10,560 bases of DNA from Avimonoglobus sp965151315 (GTDB lineage Bacteria > Bacillota > Clostridia > UBA1381), in assembly GCA_965151315.1 (NCBI GenBank), contig CBCTZG010000089.1, positions 1-10,560 on the forward strand, in the 5' to 3' direction. Positions 1 through 6,518 of this stretch are shown here, one piece after another. Every line of letters starts with the position of its first letter. Position 1 is the first letter of the stretch. A program made the position numbers and the translations under genes. The notes under the pieces were generated by a model. It ran no database searches, was not told the origin of the DNA, and worked only from the letters and a program-made list of their open reading frames with translations.

Positions 1-20
1 TAGGGCTATGCCCGAAAATG

Positions 21-50
21 AAATACCCCCCGTTATACGGGGGGATATTT
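21..50 (-). terminator. Terminator hairpin after spoIID (possibly bidirectional)
   Basis: The inverted repeat CCCCCCGT-TAT-ACGGGGGG (26-44) forms an 8 bp stem with a 3-nt loop. Flanking AAATA/TATTT adds five more pairs around one bulged base. Read on the minus strand it begins just past the spoIID stop codon and is followed by the T-rich TATTTCATTTT, as expected for an intrinsic terminator. On the plus strand it is followed by ATATTTATT, so it could also end a gene lying left of the window. A second small palindrome, GGGC-TAT-GCCC, lies at 3-13. A related hairpin occurs at 10484-10500. Confidence 0.75.
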
Positions 51-51
51 A

Positions 52-1035
52 TTATACAGATGGCTGCCCGGGGCCTACATCCACGCCGGTGTAATAGGCT
101 TTTAAGATCTCTACATAATTTTTCCCCTGACCGGCCAGATAGTTAGCGCCGTACTGGCTCATACCGACACCGTGGCCAAAGCCGGTCACACGCATTTTCA
201 CCTGATCGTCTTCCACCGTGATGTCCACGTTGGTAGAACGCAGTCCGTAGATCGTCCGGAAGGTAGTCCCTTTCAGCTTTACGCCGCCAACCGTAATAGA
301 GATGATCCCGCCGGCCTCACTGCGGGTGATCTCCCCGATGATCCCCTTACTCCAATCCACGTTCTGGATCTCTTTATTGCCGATCTGCTTAAATTCCTCC
401 AGGGAAAAGTTTGCTTCGGATTGATACCGGGGCGACTGATCCTCCCCTTGGCTGTCTACACTGACCAGATACGGCACATCGCCGCCCCAAACGTCCTTGG
501 CGTTTTCCGTATGGCCGCTGGAGGTAGAATGAAATACGGCGCTGATCGGCTGGCTGTTATAGGTAATAATGATCCCGGCTGTGGCGTCTACCGCGTTGGC
601 GATTTTTTGCCAATTCCCGTCCGCCTTATCGCCCCAGGATGTACGCCGGTCCGCCTCGGGTATCCAGGCTTTACAATGGGTAGCGTCAGTGCAGATGTCT
701 GCGCCTTTGTGCTCAGGCACTTCCGTGCCGTTTTTGTGAACGTTCATTCGGTTCAAAAGATAGGTCCGGGCAGCCACGGCCTGGGCTTTTAAAGCTTCTT
801 CGTTGAAATCAGCCGGCATCTCAGCGGACACGACCTCTTTTAAGTATTGGCTGGTGTTCATAGTTACAACCTGATCCTGGGCTTTTACATAAACAGAAAC
901 AGTGGGGCTGAGTTCCTGGGAAGGCGCGGGGAGCGGTTCTGTCGGCGCCGGCCGGCGGCAGTACTGTACAATTAAAAAAGGGATCCCCGCCGTGATAGAC
1001 AAAATCAGCAGGACTGTAATTAAAATTCGTTTCAT
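52..1035 (-). CDS. spoIID: Stage II sporulation protein D, lytic transglycosylase (SpoIID)
   Basis: SpoIID is the membrane-anchored transglycosylase that cuts glycan strands, already stripped of stem peptides by SpoIIP, during engulfment of the forespore (DMP complex). The protein is 327 aa from the ATG at 1035. It has one N-terminal membrane segment (about residues 5-24), a proline-rich linker, and the SpoIID/LytB domain. Family signatures are visible: EVVSAEMPADF with the presumed catalytic Glu72, then ALKAQAVAARTY. His109, Cys115 and Cys121 have exactly the 6+6 spacing of the zinc ligands described for Clostridioides difficile SpoIID. The C-terminal GHGVGMSQYGA motif is present. I chose the ATG at 1035 over the GTG at 1044 because GGTGATC (1039-1045) matches the anti-Shine-Dalgarno end of 16S rRNA at ideal spacing. 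The gene is divergent from carA. No spoIIM is in the window. Confidence 0.96.
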   Translation of the reverse strand: MKRILITVLLILSITAGIPFLIVQYCRRPAPTEPLPAPSQELSPTVSVYVKAQDQVVTMNTSQYLKEVVSAEMPADFNEEALKAQAVAARTYLLNRMNVHKNGTEVPEHKGADICTDATHCKAWIPEADRRTSWGDKADGNWQKIANAVDATAGIIITYNSQPISAVFHSTSSGHTENAKDVWGGDVPYLVSVDSQGEDQSPRYQSEANFSLEEFKQIGNKEIQNVDWSKGIIGEITRSEAGGIISITVGGVKLKGTTFRTIYGLRSTNVDITVEDDQVKMRVTGFGHGVGMSQYGANYLAGQGKNYVEILKAYYTGVDVGPGQPSV

Positions 1036-1051
1036 ATTGATCACCCATTTG

Positions 1052-1080
1052 ATTATATGACAAGCCCCGCCGGTTTATGC
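1052..1080 (-). promoter_or_regulatory. Candidate sigma-E promoter for spoIID
   Basis: On the minus strand, GCATAAA (1080-1074), a 14-nt spacer and CATATAAT (1059-1052) fit the sigma-E pattern KMATATT-N14-CATACAAT known from B. subtilis; spoIID is sigma-E dependent there. The predicted transcript would start around 1046-1044, leaving a leader of only about 10 nt that begins at or inside the ribosome binding site GGTGATC. The assignment rests on sequence similarity only. Confidence 0.6.
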
Positions 1081-1127
1081 CTGGGAAACCGCTGGCAGAA
1101 AAAAGGCAATAATTTGACAAAAATATC

Positions 1128-1156
1128 TTGACAAAGTCTAAAATTAGTGCTAAAAT
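1128..1156 (+). promoter_or_regulatory. Sigma-A promoter of the carAB operon (extended -10)
   Basis: The perfect -35 hexamer TTGACA (1128-1133), a 17-nt spacer and TAAAAT (1151-1156) preceded by TGC (extended -10 element) predict a strong vegetative promoter with transcription starting near 1163. A second TTGACA (1114-1119) lies 14 nt upstream and faces TAAAAT (1139-1144) at a longer 19-nt spacing, so a weaker overlapping promoter is possible. The TTGs inside the promoter cannot be carA start codons, because they lie upstream of the predicted transcript. Confidence 0.8.
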
Positions 1157-1184
1157 AACTTGAATAGAAAAGGAGACGAGGAAA

Positions 1185-1292
1185 ATGCAGGGAAATATAA
1201 TGCGGGAAAAATTCCATATGTTCTGCGCCCTTGGTGTTTCTCTTTTTCGTTTGAAAAATTTAGATATTTTCATTTCAGGCAATGGAAAGTGA
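1185..1292 (+). CDS. Putative 35-residue leader peptide upstream of carA
   Basis: An ATG at 1185 is preceded by AGGAG and GAGG (1171-1181), a strong ribosome binding site starting about 8 nt after the predicted transcript start. It opens a 35-codon frame ending with TGA at 1290-1292. The peptide begins MQGNIMREKF and ends ISGNGK; it has four Phe codons but no run of one amino acid. The frame runs through a U-rich stretch (1236-1275), and its stop codon lies at the top of the left arm and loop of the terminator hairpin at 1280-1309. A ribosome finishing this frame would therefore mask the hairpin. The peptide itself probably has no function beyond translation-coupled attenuation. It matches no protein I recognise, and translation is inferred. 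Confidence 0.55.
   Translation: MQGNIMREKFHMFCALGVSLFRLKNLDIFISGNGK
1243..1258 (+). promoter_or_regulatory. Possible RNA-polymerase pause hairpin in the carA leader
   Basis: TTTTTC-GTTT-GAAAAA is a perfect 6 bp stem with a 4-nt loop. It is followed at once by U-rich sequence (TTTAGATATTTTCATTTC, 1259-1276) before the terminator. A hairpin followed by U incorporation resembles the UTP-sensitive pause site of the E. coli pyrBI leader. The stem is AT-rich and weak, so this is tentative. Confidence 0.35.
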
Positions 1293-1319
1293 TTTTACTT
1301 TTCCCATTGTCTTTTTTTT
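1280..1319 (+). terminator. Leader terminator (attenuator) upstream of carA
   Basis: CAATGG-AAAGT (1280-1290), the loop GATTTT and ACTTT-TC-CCATTG (1297-1309) form an 11 bp stem with a 2-nt bulge, followed by T-C-TTTTTTTT (1310-1319). This is a textbook intrinsic terminator placed between the carAB promoter and the carA start, so it must be bypassed for expression. An upstream TTCCAT (1212-1217) could pair with ATGGAA (1282-1287) as a weak antiterminator. I found no PyrR-type binding loop. Confidence 0.8.
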
Positions 1320-1354
1320 CGGAAAATAAAATGTATTCAAAAGGAGGAGTTTTC

Positions 1355-2407
1355 ATGAAAGCACAGCTGATCTTGGAAAATGGCACACGTTTTACCGGTA
1401 CCCTGTTTGGGGCGGAAAAGGACGTGGCGGGCGAGGTTGTGTTCGCTACCGGCATGACAGGCTACCAGGAGGAACTGACGGACCCATCCTTTGCGGGGCA
1501 GTTTGTGACGATGACGTTCCCGCTGGTGGGGAATTACGGCATCAACCTGGAGGATATGGAGTCGGGGAAGGCACATCTGACAGCGCTGATTTGCCGGGAA
1601 AAATGCGATACACCGTCAAACTTCCGCAATGAAATGACGTTAGACACATTCTTGAAAAATCAGGGTGTGGTCGGGCTGGAAGGGATTGATACCCGGGCGC
1701 TGACCAGGATCCTCCGGGACGCGGGTGTGATGAAAGGTGTTATTATGGCGGGAGAGCCTTCTGACGCGGCGGTCAAGACGCTGATGGACAGCCTGGACAA
1801 TTCTGACGTCATCCTCCGCACTACCGCTAAAGAAAAATATGTTGTGAATCCCGGCGGCAAAACACACGGGGCCTTTATTGACCTGGGCGCGAAGCAGGGG
1901 ATCCTGCGGGCATTAGAGGTTCGGGACTGTAAGCTGACCGTATATCCTGCCACAGTCAAGGCGGAAGAAGTTTTAGCGGACAAGCCGGACTTTGTGTTCA
2001 TCTCCAACGGGCCGGGAGACCCGCAGGATGCGCCGGGAACCATTGACACAGTCCGGGCCTTAATCGGAAAGCTGCCAGTCTTTGGAATCTGTATGGGGCA
2101 TCTTCTGCTTGGTCTGGCCCTGGGGTGCAAAACCGAAAAGATGAAATTCGGCCACCACGGCGGCAACCAGCCGGTAAAGGATATGGACACCGGCAAGGTG
2201 TACATCACATCGCAAAATCACAACTATATGCTGACTAACCTGCCGGCAGAGGTGGAGGAAACCTTTGTTAATGTGAACGACGGCAGCAATGAAGGCATCC
2301 GCAGCCGGGCGTTATCCATAGAGAGTGTGCAGTTCCATCCGGAAGCGGCGCCGGGCCCGCTGGACGCTGGGTTTTTGTTTGACAGATTTTTAAAGGGGGT
2401 AAAATAA
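1355..2407 (+). CDS. carA: Carbamoyl-phosphate synthase small (glutaminase) subunit
   Basis: CarA (PyrAA) hydrolyses glutamine and channels the ammonia to CarB for carbamoyl phosphate synthesis (pyrimidine and arginine pathways). The protein is 350 aa, normal for the family. The ATG at 1355 is preceded by AAGGAGG at 1341-1347. The N-terminal CPSase_sm_chain domain shows TGYQEELTDPSFAGQ. The C-terminal class I glutamine amidotransferase domain shows SNGPGDP, nucleophile Cys246 in GICMGH, and His328/Glu330 in FHPEA, so the catalytic triad is intact. Unusually, the near-invariant Gln four residues after the nucleophile (Gln273 in E. coli, a glutamine contact) is Leu250. The Gly-Phe of the E. coli QNHGF motif is Asn290-Tyr291. 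carB follows one base after the stop, so the two genes are co-transcribed. Confidence 0.96.
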   Translation: MKAQLILENGTRFTGTLFGAEKDVAGEVVFATGMTGYQEELTDPSFAGQFVTMTFPLVGNYGINLEDMESGKAHLTALICREKCDTPSNFRNEMTLDTFLKNQGVVGLEGIDTRALTRILRDAGVMKGVIMAGEPSDAAVKTLMDSLDNSDVILRTTAKEKYVVNPGGKTHGAFIDLGAKQGILRALEVRDCKLTVYPATVKAEEVLADKPDFVFISNGPGDPQDAPGTIDTVRALIGKLPVFGICMGHLLLGLALGCKTEKMKFGHHGGNQPVKDMDTGKVYITSQNHNYMLTNLPAEVEETFVNVNDGSNEGIRSRALSIESVQFHPEAAPGPLDAGFLFDRFLKGVK

Positions 2408-2408
2408 A

Positions 2409-5400
2409 ATGCCATTAGATCAATCCATTAAAAAAGTTCTCGTTATCGGTTCCGGCCCGATTGTGATCGGTCAGGCGGCAGAGTTTGACTATTCCGGCAC
2501 CCAAGCCTGCCGGGCGATCAAGGAGGAGGGCATTGAGGTTATCCTGGTTAACTCCAATCCGGCCACAATCATGACAGACCGTGGAATGGCTACCCGGACA
2601 TATATTGAGCCTATTACGATCGAATACTTAGAAAAGATTATTGAGCAGGAGCGGCCGGACAGCATCATTGCCGGTATGGGCGGCCAGACTGGTCTGAACA
2701 TGACCTGCGAGCTGTATGACCGGGGGATTTTGGACCGGTATAACATCAAGGTGATCGGCACTTCAATTGAGTCCATTAAAGAAGGGGAGGACCGGGACAG
2801 CTTTAAAAAGCTTATGGAACGGACTAACCAGCCCATTGCCCCCAGTGAAATCGTAACGGATGTGGAAACCGGCCTGCAGTTTGCGGAAAAGATCGGTTAT
2901 CCGGTGATTGTGCGGCCGGCGTACACTTTGGGCGGTACCGGCGGCGGTATTGCCGAAAATCCGGAGCAGTTAGCGGAGATCCTTTCCCAGGGACTGCATT
3001 TGAGCCGTGTAGGCCAGGCGCTTTTGGAAAAGTCTATTAAGGGCTGGAAGGAAATCGAGTTTGAGGTAATCCGGGACGGTGCCGGCAACTGCATTACAGT
3101 CTGCAGCATGGAAAATGTAGACCCGGTGGGCGTACATACCGGCGATTCTATCGTGGTAGCCCCGGCGCTGACCCTGGCGGACAAGGAGTACCAGATGCTG
3201 CGCAGCGCGGCCATCAATATTATTGATTCCATTGAGATTAAAGGCGGCTGCAACGTCCAGTTCGCTTTAAATCCAGATAGCTTTGAATATGCGGTAATTG
3301 AGATTAACCCCCGGGTTAGCCGTTCCTCAGCCCTGGCTTCCAAGGCCACCGGCTATCCCATTGCTAAGATCGCGGCGAAGATCGCCTTAGGCTATAATCT
3401 GGATGAAATCAAAAACGCGGTGACCGGCAAGACCTTTGCCTGCTTTGAACCGGCCATCGACTATATCGTGGCTAAGATTCCCAAGTGGCCCTTTGATAAA
3501 TTCTTCGGCGCGAAGCGGAACCTGGGCACTAAGATGATGGCCACCGGCGAGGTGATGTCCATTGGCAACACCTTTGAATCCGCCCTGTTAAAGGGGATCC
3601 GCTCCTTGGAGATCGGCCAGTATACGTTGGAACGGGAAAGCTCTAAAAAGCGGACCACCATGGAGCTGAAGCAGCGGGTGATCATTCCTGATGATGAGCG
3701 GCTCTTTGACCTGGCGGAGCTGATCCGCCGGAACTACCGGATGGAAATGATCGCGGAAATCACTGGGATGGACATGTTCTTCTTAGAGAAGATCAAAAAT
3801 ATCGTAGACGCGGAGGAAGCCTTGAAAAAGCTGACTTTGGATGATCTGACCTACGATGTTATGAAGCGGTATAAAAAGATGGGCTTTTCCGACCATGGCA
3901 TGGCCCAGCTGATGGGTGTCAGCGCGCCGGCGGTATATGAAAAGCGCAAGGCGCTGGAAATTATGCCGGTTTATAAAATGGTGGATACCTGCGCCTGTGA
4001 GTTTGAGGCGGTGACCCCATACTACTATTCTACCTATGACGACAGCAACGAGGCCCGCAGGGACGACTGCAAAAAAGTTATCGTCATTGGCTCCGGCCCC
4101 ATCCGGATCGGCCAGGGGATCGAATTTGATTATTGCAGCGTACACAGCGTATTCGCGCTGAAAAAGGCCGGGATCCAGACGATCATTATCAACAATAACC
4201 CGGAAACAGTCAGCACGGACTTCGATACTTCGGATAAGCTCTATTTTGAACCGCTGACTGAGGAGGATGTTTATAATATTATTGAACTGGAGAAGCCGGA
4301 CGGTGTGATCCTGCAGTTCGGCGGGCAGACCGCTATCAAGCTGGCAAACTTCCTGTCCAACATGAATGTGCCGATCTACGGCACACAGCCGAAGCAGATT
4401 GACGAGGCGGAGGATCGGGAAAAGTTTGACGAGCTGCTGGAAAAGCTGGATATTAAGCGGCCCAAAGGCAAAGCAGTATGGAGCCTGGAGGAGGGCGTCG
4501 CCGAAGCCAATAGGCTGGAATATCCGCTTTTGGTACGGCCCTCGTACGTTTTGGGCGGCCAGGGCATGGAAATTACTTATAACGAAGAAGACCTAGTCCG
4601 TTATTTGACCGAAGCTTTCCGCAAGGACAAGAAAAACCCTGTGCTGATCGACCGGTATTTAGGCGGCCGGGAGCTGGAGGTCGACGCCATCTGCGACGGG
4701 AAGGATGTGCTGATCCCGGGGATCATGGAGCATCTGGAGCGGGCAGGCGTACACTCCGGTGACTCAATTTCCATCTATCCGCCGCAGCATCTGTCAAAGG
4801 AAATAATTGATAAAATCCAGGATGTGACCTACCGGATCGCCATAGAGCTAAAGGTAATCGGGATGATTAACATCCAGTTTATCGAATACCGCGACGAGCT
4901 GTATATCATCGAGGTCAACCCCCGGTCCAGCCGGACAGTGCCGTATATTACCAAGGTAACGAATGTACCGGTAATTGACATTGCTACCCGGATTATGCTG
5001 GGCGAAACTTTAAAGGATATGGGGTATTCTACCGGGATTGCGCCCCAGACAAACACCATCGCCATCAAGGTGCCTGTATTCTCCACGGAAAAGCTGCCGC
5101 TGGTTGAGGTCAGCTTAGGGCCGGAAATGCGCTCCACAGGTGAGGTGCTGGGCGTGGGCAAGACCTTTGACGAGGCGATGTATAAAGGCTTTTTGGGCGC
5201 GGGAACAGCAACGCCGAAGCATGGCGCCGCCATTTTGGCAACCGTCCGGGATCTGGATAAGGAAAACTTCCTGCCGCTGGCAAAACGACTGGCGGCCATG
5301 GACTGCAAGTTTATCGCCACAGCGGGGACGGCGGCGTTCTTGGAGGAAAACGGGATCCCTGTGCAGATATCCAAAAAGATTTCAGAGGGCGTCCCCAACG

Positions 5401-5621
5401 TTTTGGATGTAATCCGCAGCGGTATGGTTGACCTGATTGTAGATATTCCGAAAAAGGGCAACGACGTGGAAAGCGACGGCTTTAAGATTCGGCGGACGGC
5501 AGCGGAATGTTCTGTGTCCCTGATGACATCCCTAGACACGTTAGGCGCCCTGGTCAAGGTTATGGAACAGAATTTTACCCCCCAAACCACGAATATTATT
5601 GAATTGAACGAAGTGATCTGA
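2409..5621 (+). CDS. carB: Carbamoyl-phosphate synthase large subunit
   Basis: CarB (PyrAB) makes carbamoyl phosphate from bicarbonate, two ATP and ammonia delivered by CarA. At 1070 aa it is full length. It has the typical internal duplication: the N-terminal carboxyphosphate half opens with VLVIGSGPIVIGQAAEFDYSG (about residues 10-30), and the carbamate half opens with VIVIGSGPIRIGQGIEFDY near residue 557. Each half has an ATP-grasp fold (RPAYTLGGTGGG; RPSYVLGGQGME). A C-terminal MGS-like allosteric domain begins near residue 939 (TAGTAAFL, KKISEGVPN, IRRTAAE). In that domain the usual Ile-Asn-Thr stretch reads Val-Asp-Ile at 1011-1013. The start overlaps nothing: one base separates it from the carA stop, and AAAGGGGG (about 2390-2399) serves as ribosome binding site. 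No other pyr or arg gene is adjacent. Confidence 0.97.
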   Translation: MPLDQSIKKVLVIGSGPIVIGQAAEFDYSGTQACRAIKEEGIEVILVNSNPATIMTDRGMATRTYIEPITIEYLEKIIEQERPDSIIAGMGGQTGLNMTCELYDRGILDRYNIKVIGTSIESIKEGEDRDSFKKLMERTNQPIAPSEIVTDVETGLQFAEKIGYPVIVRPAYTLGGTGGGIAENPEQLAEILSQGLHLSRVGQALLEKSIKGWKEIEFEVIRDGAGNCITVCSMENVDPVGVHTGDSIVVAPALTLADKEYQMLRSAAINIIDSIEIKGGCNVQFALNPDSFEYAVIEINPRVSRSSALASKATGYPIAKIAAKIALGYNLDEIKNAVTGKTFACFEPAIDYIVAKIPKWPFDKFFGAKRNLGTKMMATGEVMSIGNTFESALLKGIRSLEIGQYTLERESSKKRTTMELKQRVIIPDDERLFDLAELIRRNYRMEMIAEITGMDMFFLEKIKNIVDAEEALKKLTLDDLTYDVMKRYKKMGFSDHGMAQLMGVSAPAVYEKRKALEIMPVYKMVDTCACEFEAVTPYYYSTYDDSNEARRDDCKKVIVIGSGPIRIGQGIEFDYCSVHSVFALKKAGIQTIIINNNPETVSTDFDTSDKLYFEPLTEEDVYNIIELEKPDGVILQFGGQTAIKLANFLSNMNVPIYGTQPKQIDEAEDREKFDELLEKLDIKRPKGKAVWSLEEGVAEANRLEYPLLVRPSYVLGGQGMEITYNEEDLVRYLTEAFRKDKKNPVLIDRYLGGRELEVDAICDGKDVLIPGIMEHLERAGVHSGDSISIYPPQHLSKEIIDKIQDVTYRIAIELKVIGMINIQFIEYRDELYIIEVNPRSSRTVPYITKVTNVPVIDIATRIMLGETLKDMGYSTGIAPQTNTIAIKVPVFSTEKLPLVEVSLGPEMRSTGEVLGVGKTFDEAMYKGFLGAGTATPKHGAAILATVRDLDKENFLPLAKRLAAMDCKFIATAGTAAFLEENGIPVQISKKISEGVPNVLDVIRSGMVDLIVDIPKKGNDVESDGFKIRRTAAECSVSLMTSLDTLGALVKVMEQNFTPQTTNIIELNEVI

Positions 5622-5623
5622 TC

Positions 5624-5650
5624 AAAAAGGGCCTGATAAGGCCCTTTTTT
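5624..5650 (+). terminator. Terminator of the carAB operon
   Basis: Two bases after the carB stop, AAAAAGGGCC-TGATAA-GGCCCTTTTT forms a stem of up to 10 bp, ending in six Ts (5645-5650). The symmetric A-tract would also let it act on the minus strand, where it would back up the terminator of the converging gene. Confidence 0.93.
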
Positions 5651-5708
5651 GCTGCCGTCTTGACAAGCTGGATCCGGGCTGGCTGGAGCAGTTGGCGTTA
5701 GAATGGTT

Positions 5709-5753
5709 AAAAAGCAAAACCGGGGATCGGAATTGGCCGTTCCCCGGTTTTGC
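5709..5753 (-). terminator. Terminator of the DUF3298-like gene
   Basis: GCAAAACCGGGGA (5714-5726) and TCCCCGGTTTTGC (5741-5753) are perfect 13-base inverted repeats around a 14-nt loop. On the minus strand they are followed by TTTTT (5713-5709), and they begin three bases past the stop codon. With 5624-5650 they form two back-to-back terminators between converging genes. Confidence 0.92.
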
Positions 5754-5756
5754 GCG

Positions 5757-6416
5757 CTATAGTTTCCGGGAATACGGGATCAGGAATTCAGGGATCCCCG
5801 TGGAATAGGGCGCGATGTCATACTGCTGGAAATAGACCACGATCCCCTGGGGCGTCAGATAGAATTGATTTTCCTGGAAAGTATTCCGGACATTTTCCGG
5901 ATAGTCGTCAAAATAGACGGAATCGCCGGCAGCGTTTTGCCGCTGGATTTCCCGGATGATCATATTTATAATATAGGTGCGGTAGTCAAAGCCCCGGGGA
6001 AACAGCGCACCAAGCGGGATCTGTCTGCCCAGCGGCAGTCCCCAGGTTTCAGAGGACCGCACAGTGGAGCCGTGGGCGCCGCCGGTATAGGTATACTGAT
6101 CCGTATACAGGCTGACATAACGGTTGGCCGTCAGCGTGATGGTATATACCTGCTCCGCCTCGAAAACCATCACCGGATATCCGTTCTCCTTGGAATAGAT
6201 ATACTGTTCCACCGCCTGATGGTACATTGTTTTTTTGATATACCGCAAAAAAGACAGGGCGCTGGATTCATAGTATGTATTCATCCGTTGGGCGGCCTTG
6301 GCATAGATCCGGGAAGAAAACTGTGGAAATTCAATTTTATAGGTCAATACAACAGTATCGTCATATTTCAGTGTGCCGGCCCAGGTCTGGGTATCGGCGG
6401 TTATTCGCTGCTGCAT
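5757..6416 (-). CDS. DUF3298/RsiV-like protein without a signal peptide
   Basis: This is a 219-aa protein of the DUF4163/DUF3298 type, the extracellular domain pair found in PdaC deacetylases and RsiV anti-sigma factors. The first part (about residues 15-95, DDTVVLTYKIEFPQF) resembles DUF4163. The second shows the family signature YTGGAHG (residues 110-116) and a C-terminal FYLTPQGIVVYFQQYDIAPY stretch ending in IPYS, typical of DUF3298. I chose the ATG at 6416 because GAGGTGA (about 6423-6429) is a good ribosome binding site. A longer frame from 6506 would start inside the upstream terminator. From this start there is no signal peptide or membrane segment, and no deacetylase or anti-sigma domain is attached, so the product looks cytoplasmic and its role is unknown. 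Between its start and the smpB terminator there are only 55 bases, with TATACT at 6440-6435 as the one plausible -10 box. Confidence 0.8.
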   Translation of the reverse strand: MQQRITADTQTWAGTLKYDDTVVLTYKIEFPQFSSRIYAKAAQRMNTYYESSALSFLRYIKKTMYHQAVEQYIYSKENGYPVMVFEAEQVYTITLTANRYVSLYTDQYTYTGGAHGSTVRSSETWGLPLGRQIPLGALFPRGFDYRTYIINMIIREIQRQNAAGDSVYFDDYPENVRNTFQENQFYLTPQGIVVYFQQYDIAPYSTGIPEFLIPYSRKL

Positions 6417-6471
6417 AGCAATCACCTCGTTAACAGTATATGCCAAAGGCTGGGATTTGCTACGGCAAAGC

Positions 6472-6518
6472 AAAAAACCTTCTATAGAGTTCCCTGCTGG
6501 GTCCATAGAAGGTTTTTT
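6472..6518 (-). terminator. Terminator of smpB
   Basis: AAAAAACCTTCTAT (6472-6485) and ATAGAAGGTTTTTT (6505-6518) are perfect 14-base inverted repeats with a 19-nt loop. On the minus strand the hairpin begins directly at the smpB stop codon and ends in six Ts. It separates smpB from the downstream DUF3298-like gene. Confidence 0.92.

Noticed and set aside
172..792. 206-codon plus-strand frame inside spoIID
   Set aside because: It is antisense to a fully convincing SpoIID and its composition looks like a shadow frame with no recognisable domain.
1163..1279. PyrR-binding loop in the carA leader
   Set aside because: The GGAGACGAGG stretch looks slightly like the purine-rich PyrR loop, but it lacks the AGUCC and GGCU parts and flanking sequences that pair. 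It is better explained as the ribosome binding site of the leader ORF.
1160..1354. N-terminal extension of CarA from a TTG at 1160
   Set aside because: The frame crosses the promoter start region and the leader terminator, has no ribosome binding site, and CarA homologs begin at the ATG at 1355.
5651..5713. Possible gene remnant between the two convergent terminators, protein-like in the plus frame (LDPGWLEQLALEWLKSK)
   Set aside because: There is no start codon or ribosome binding site and the frame reads into the neighbouring terminator; it is too short to support a pseudogene call.
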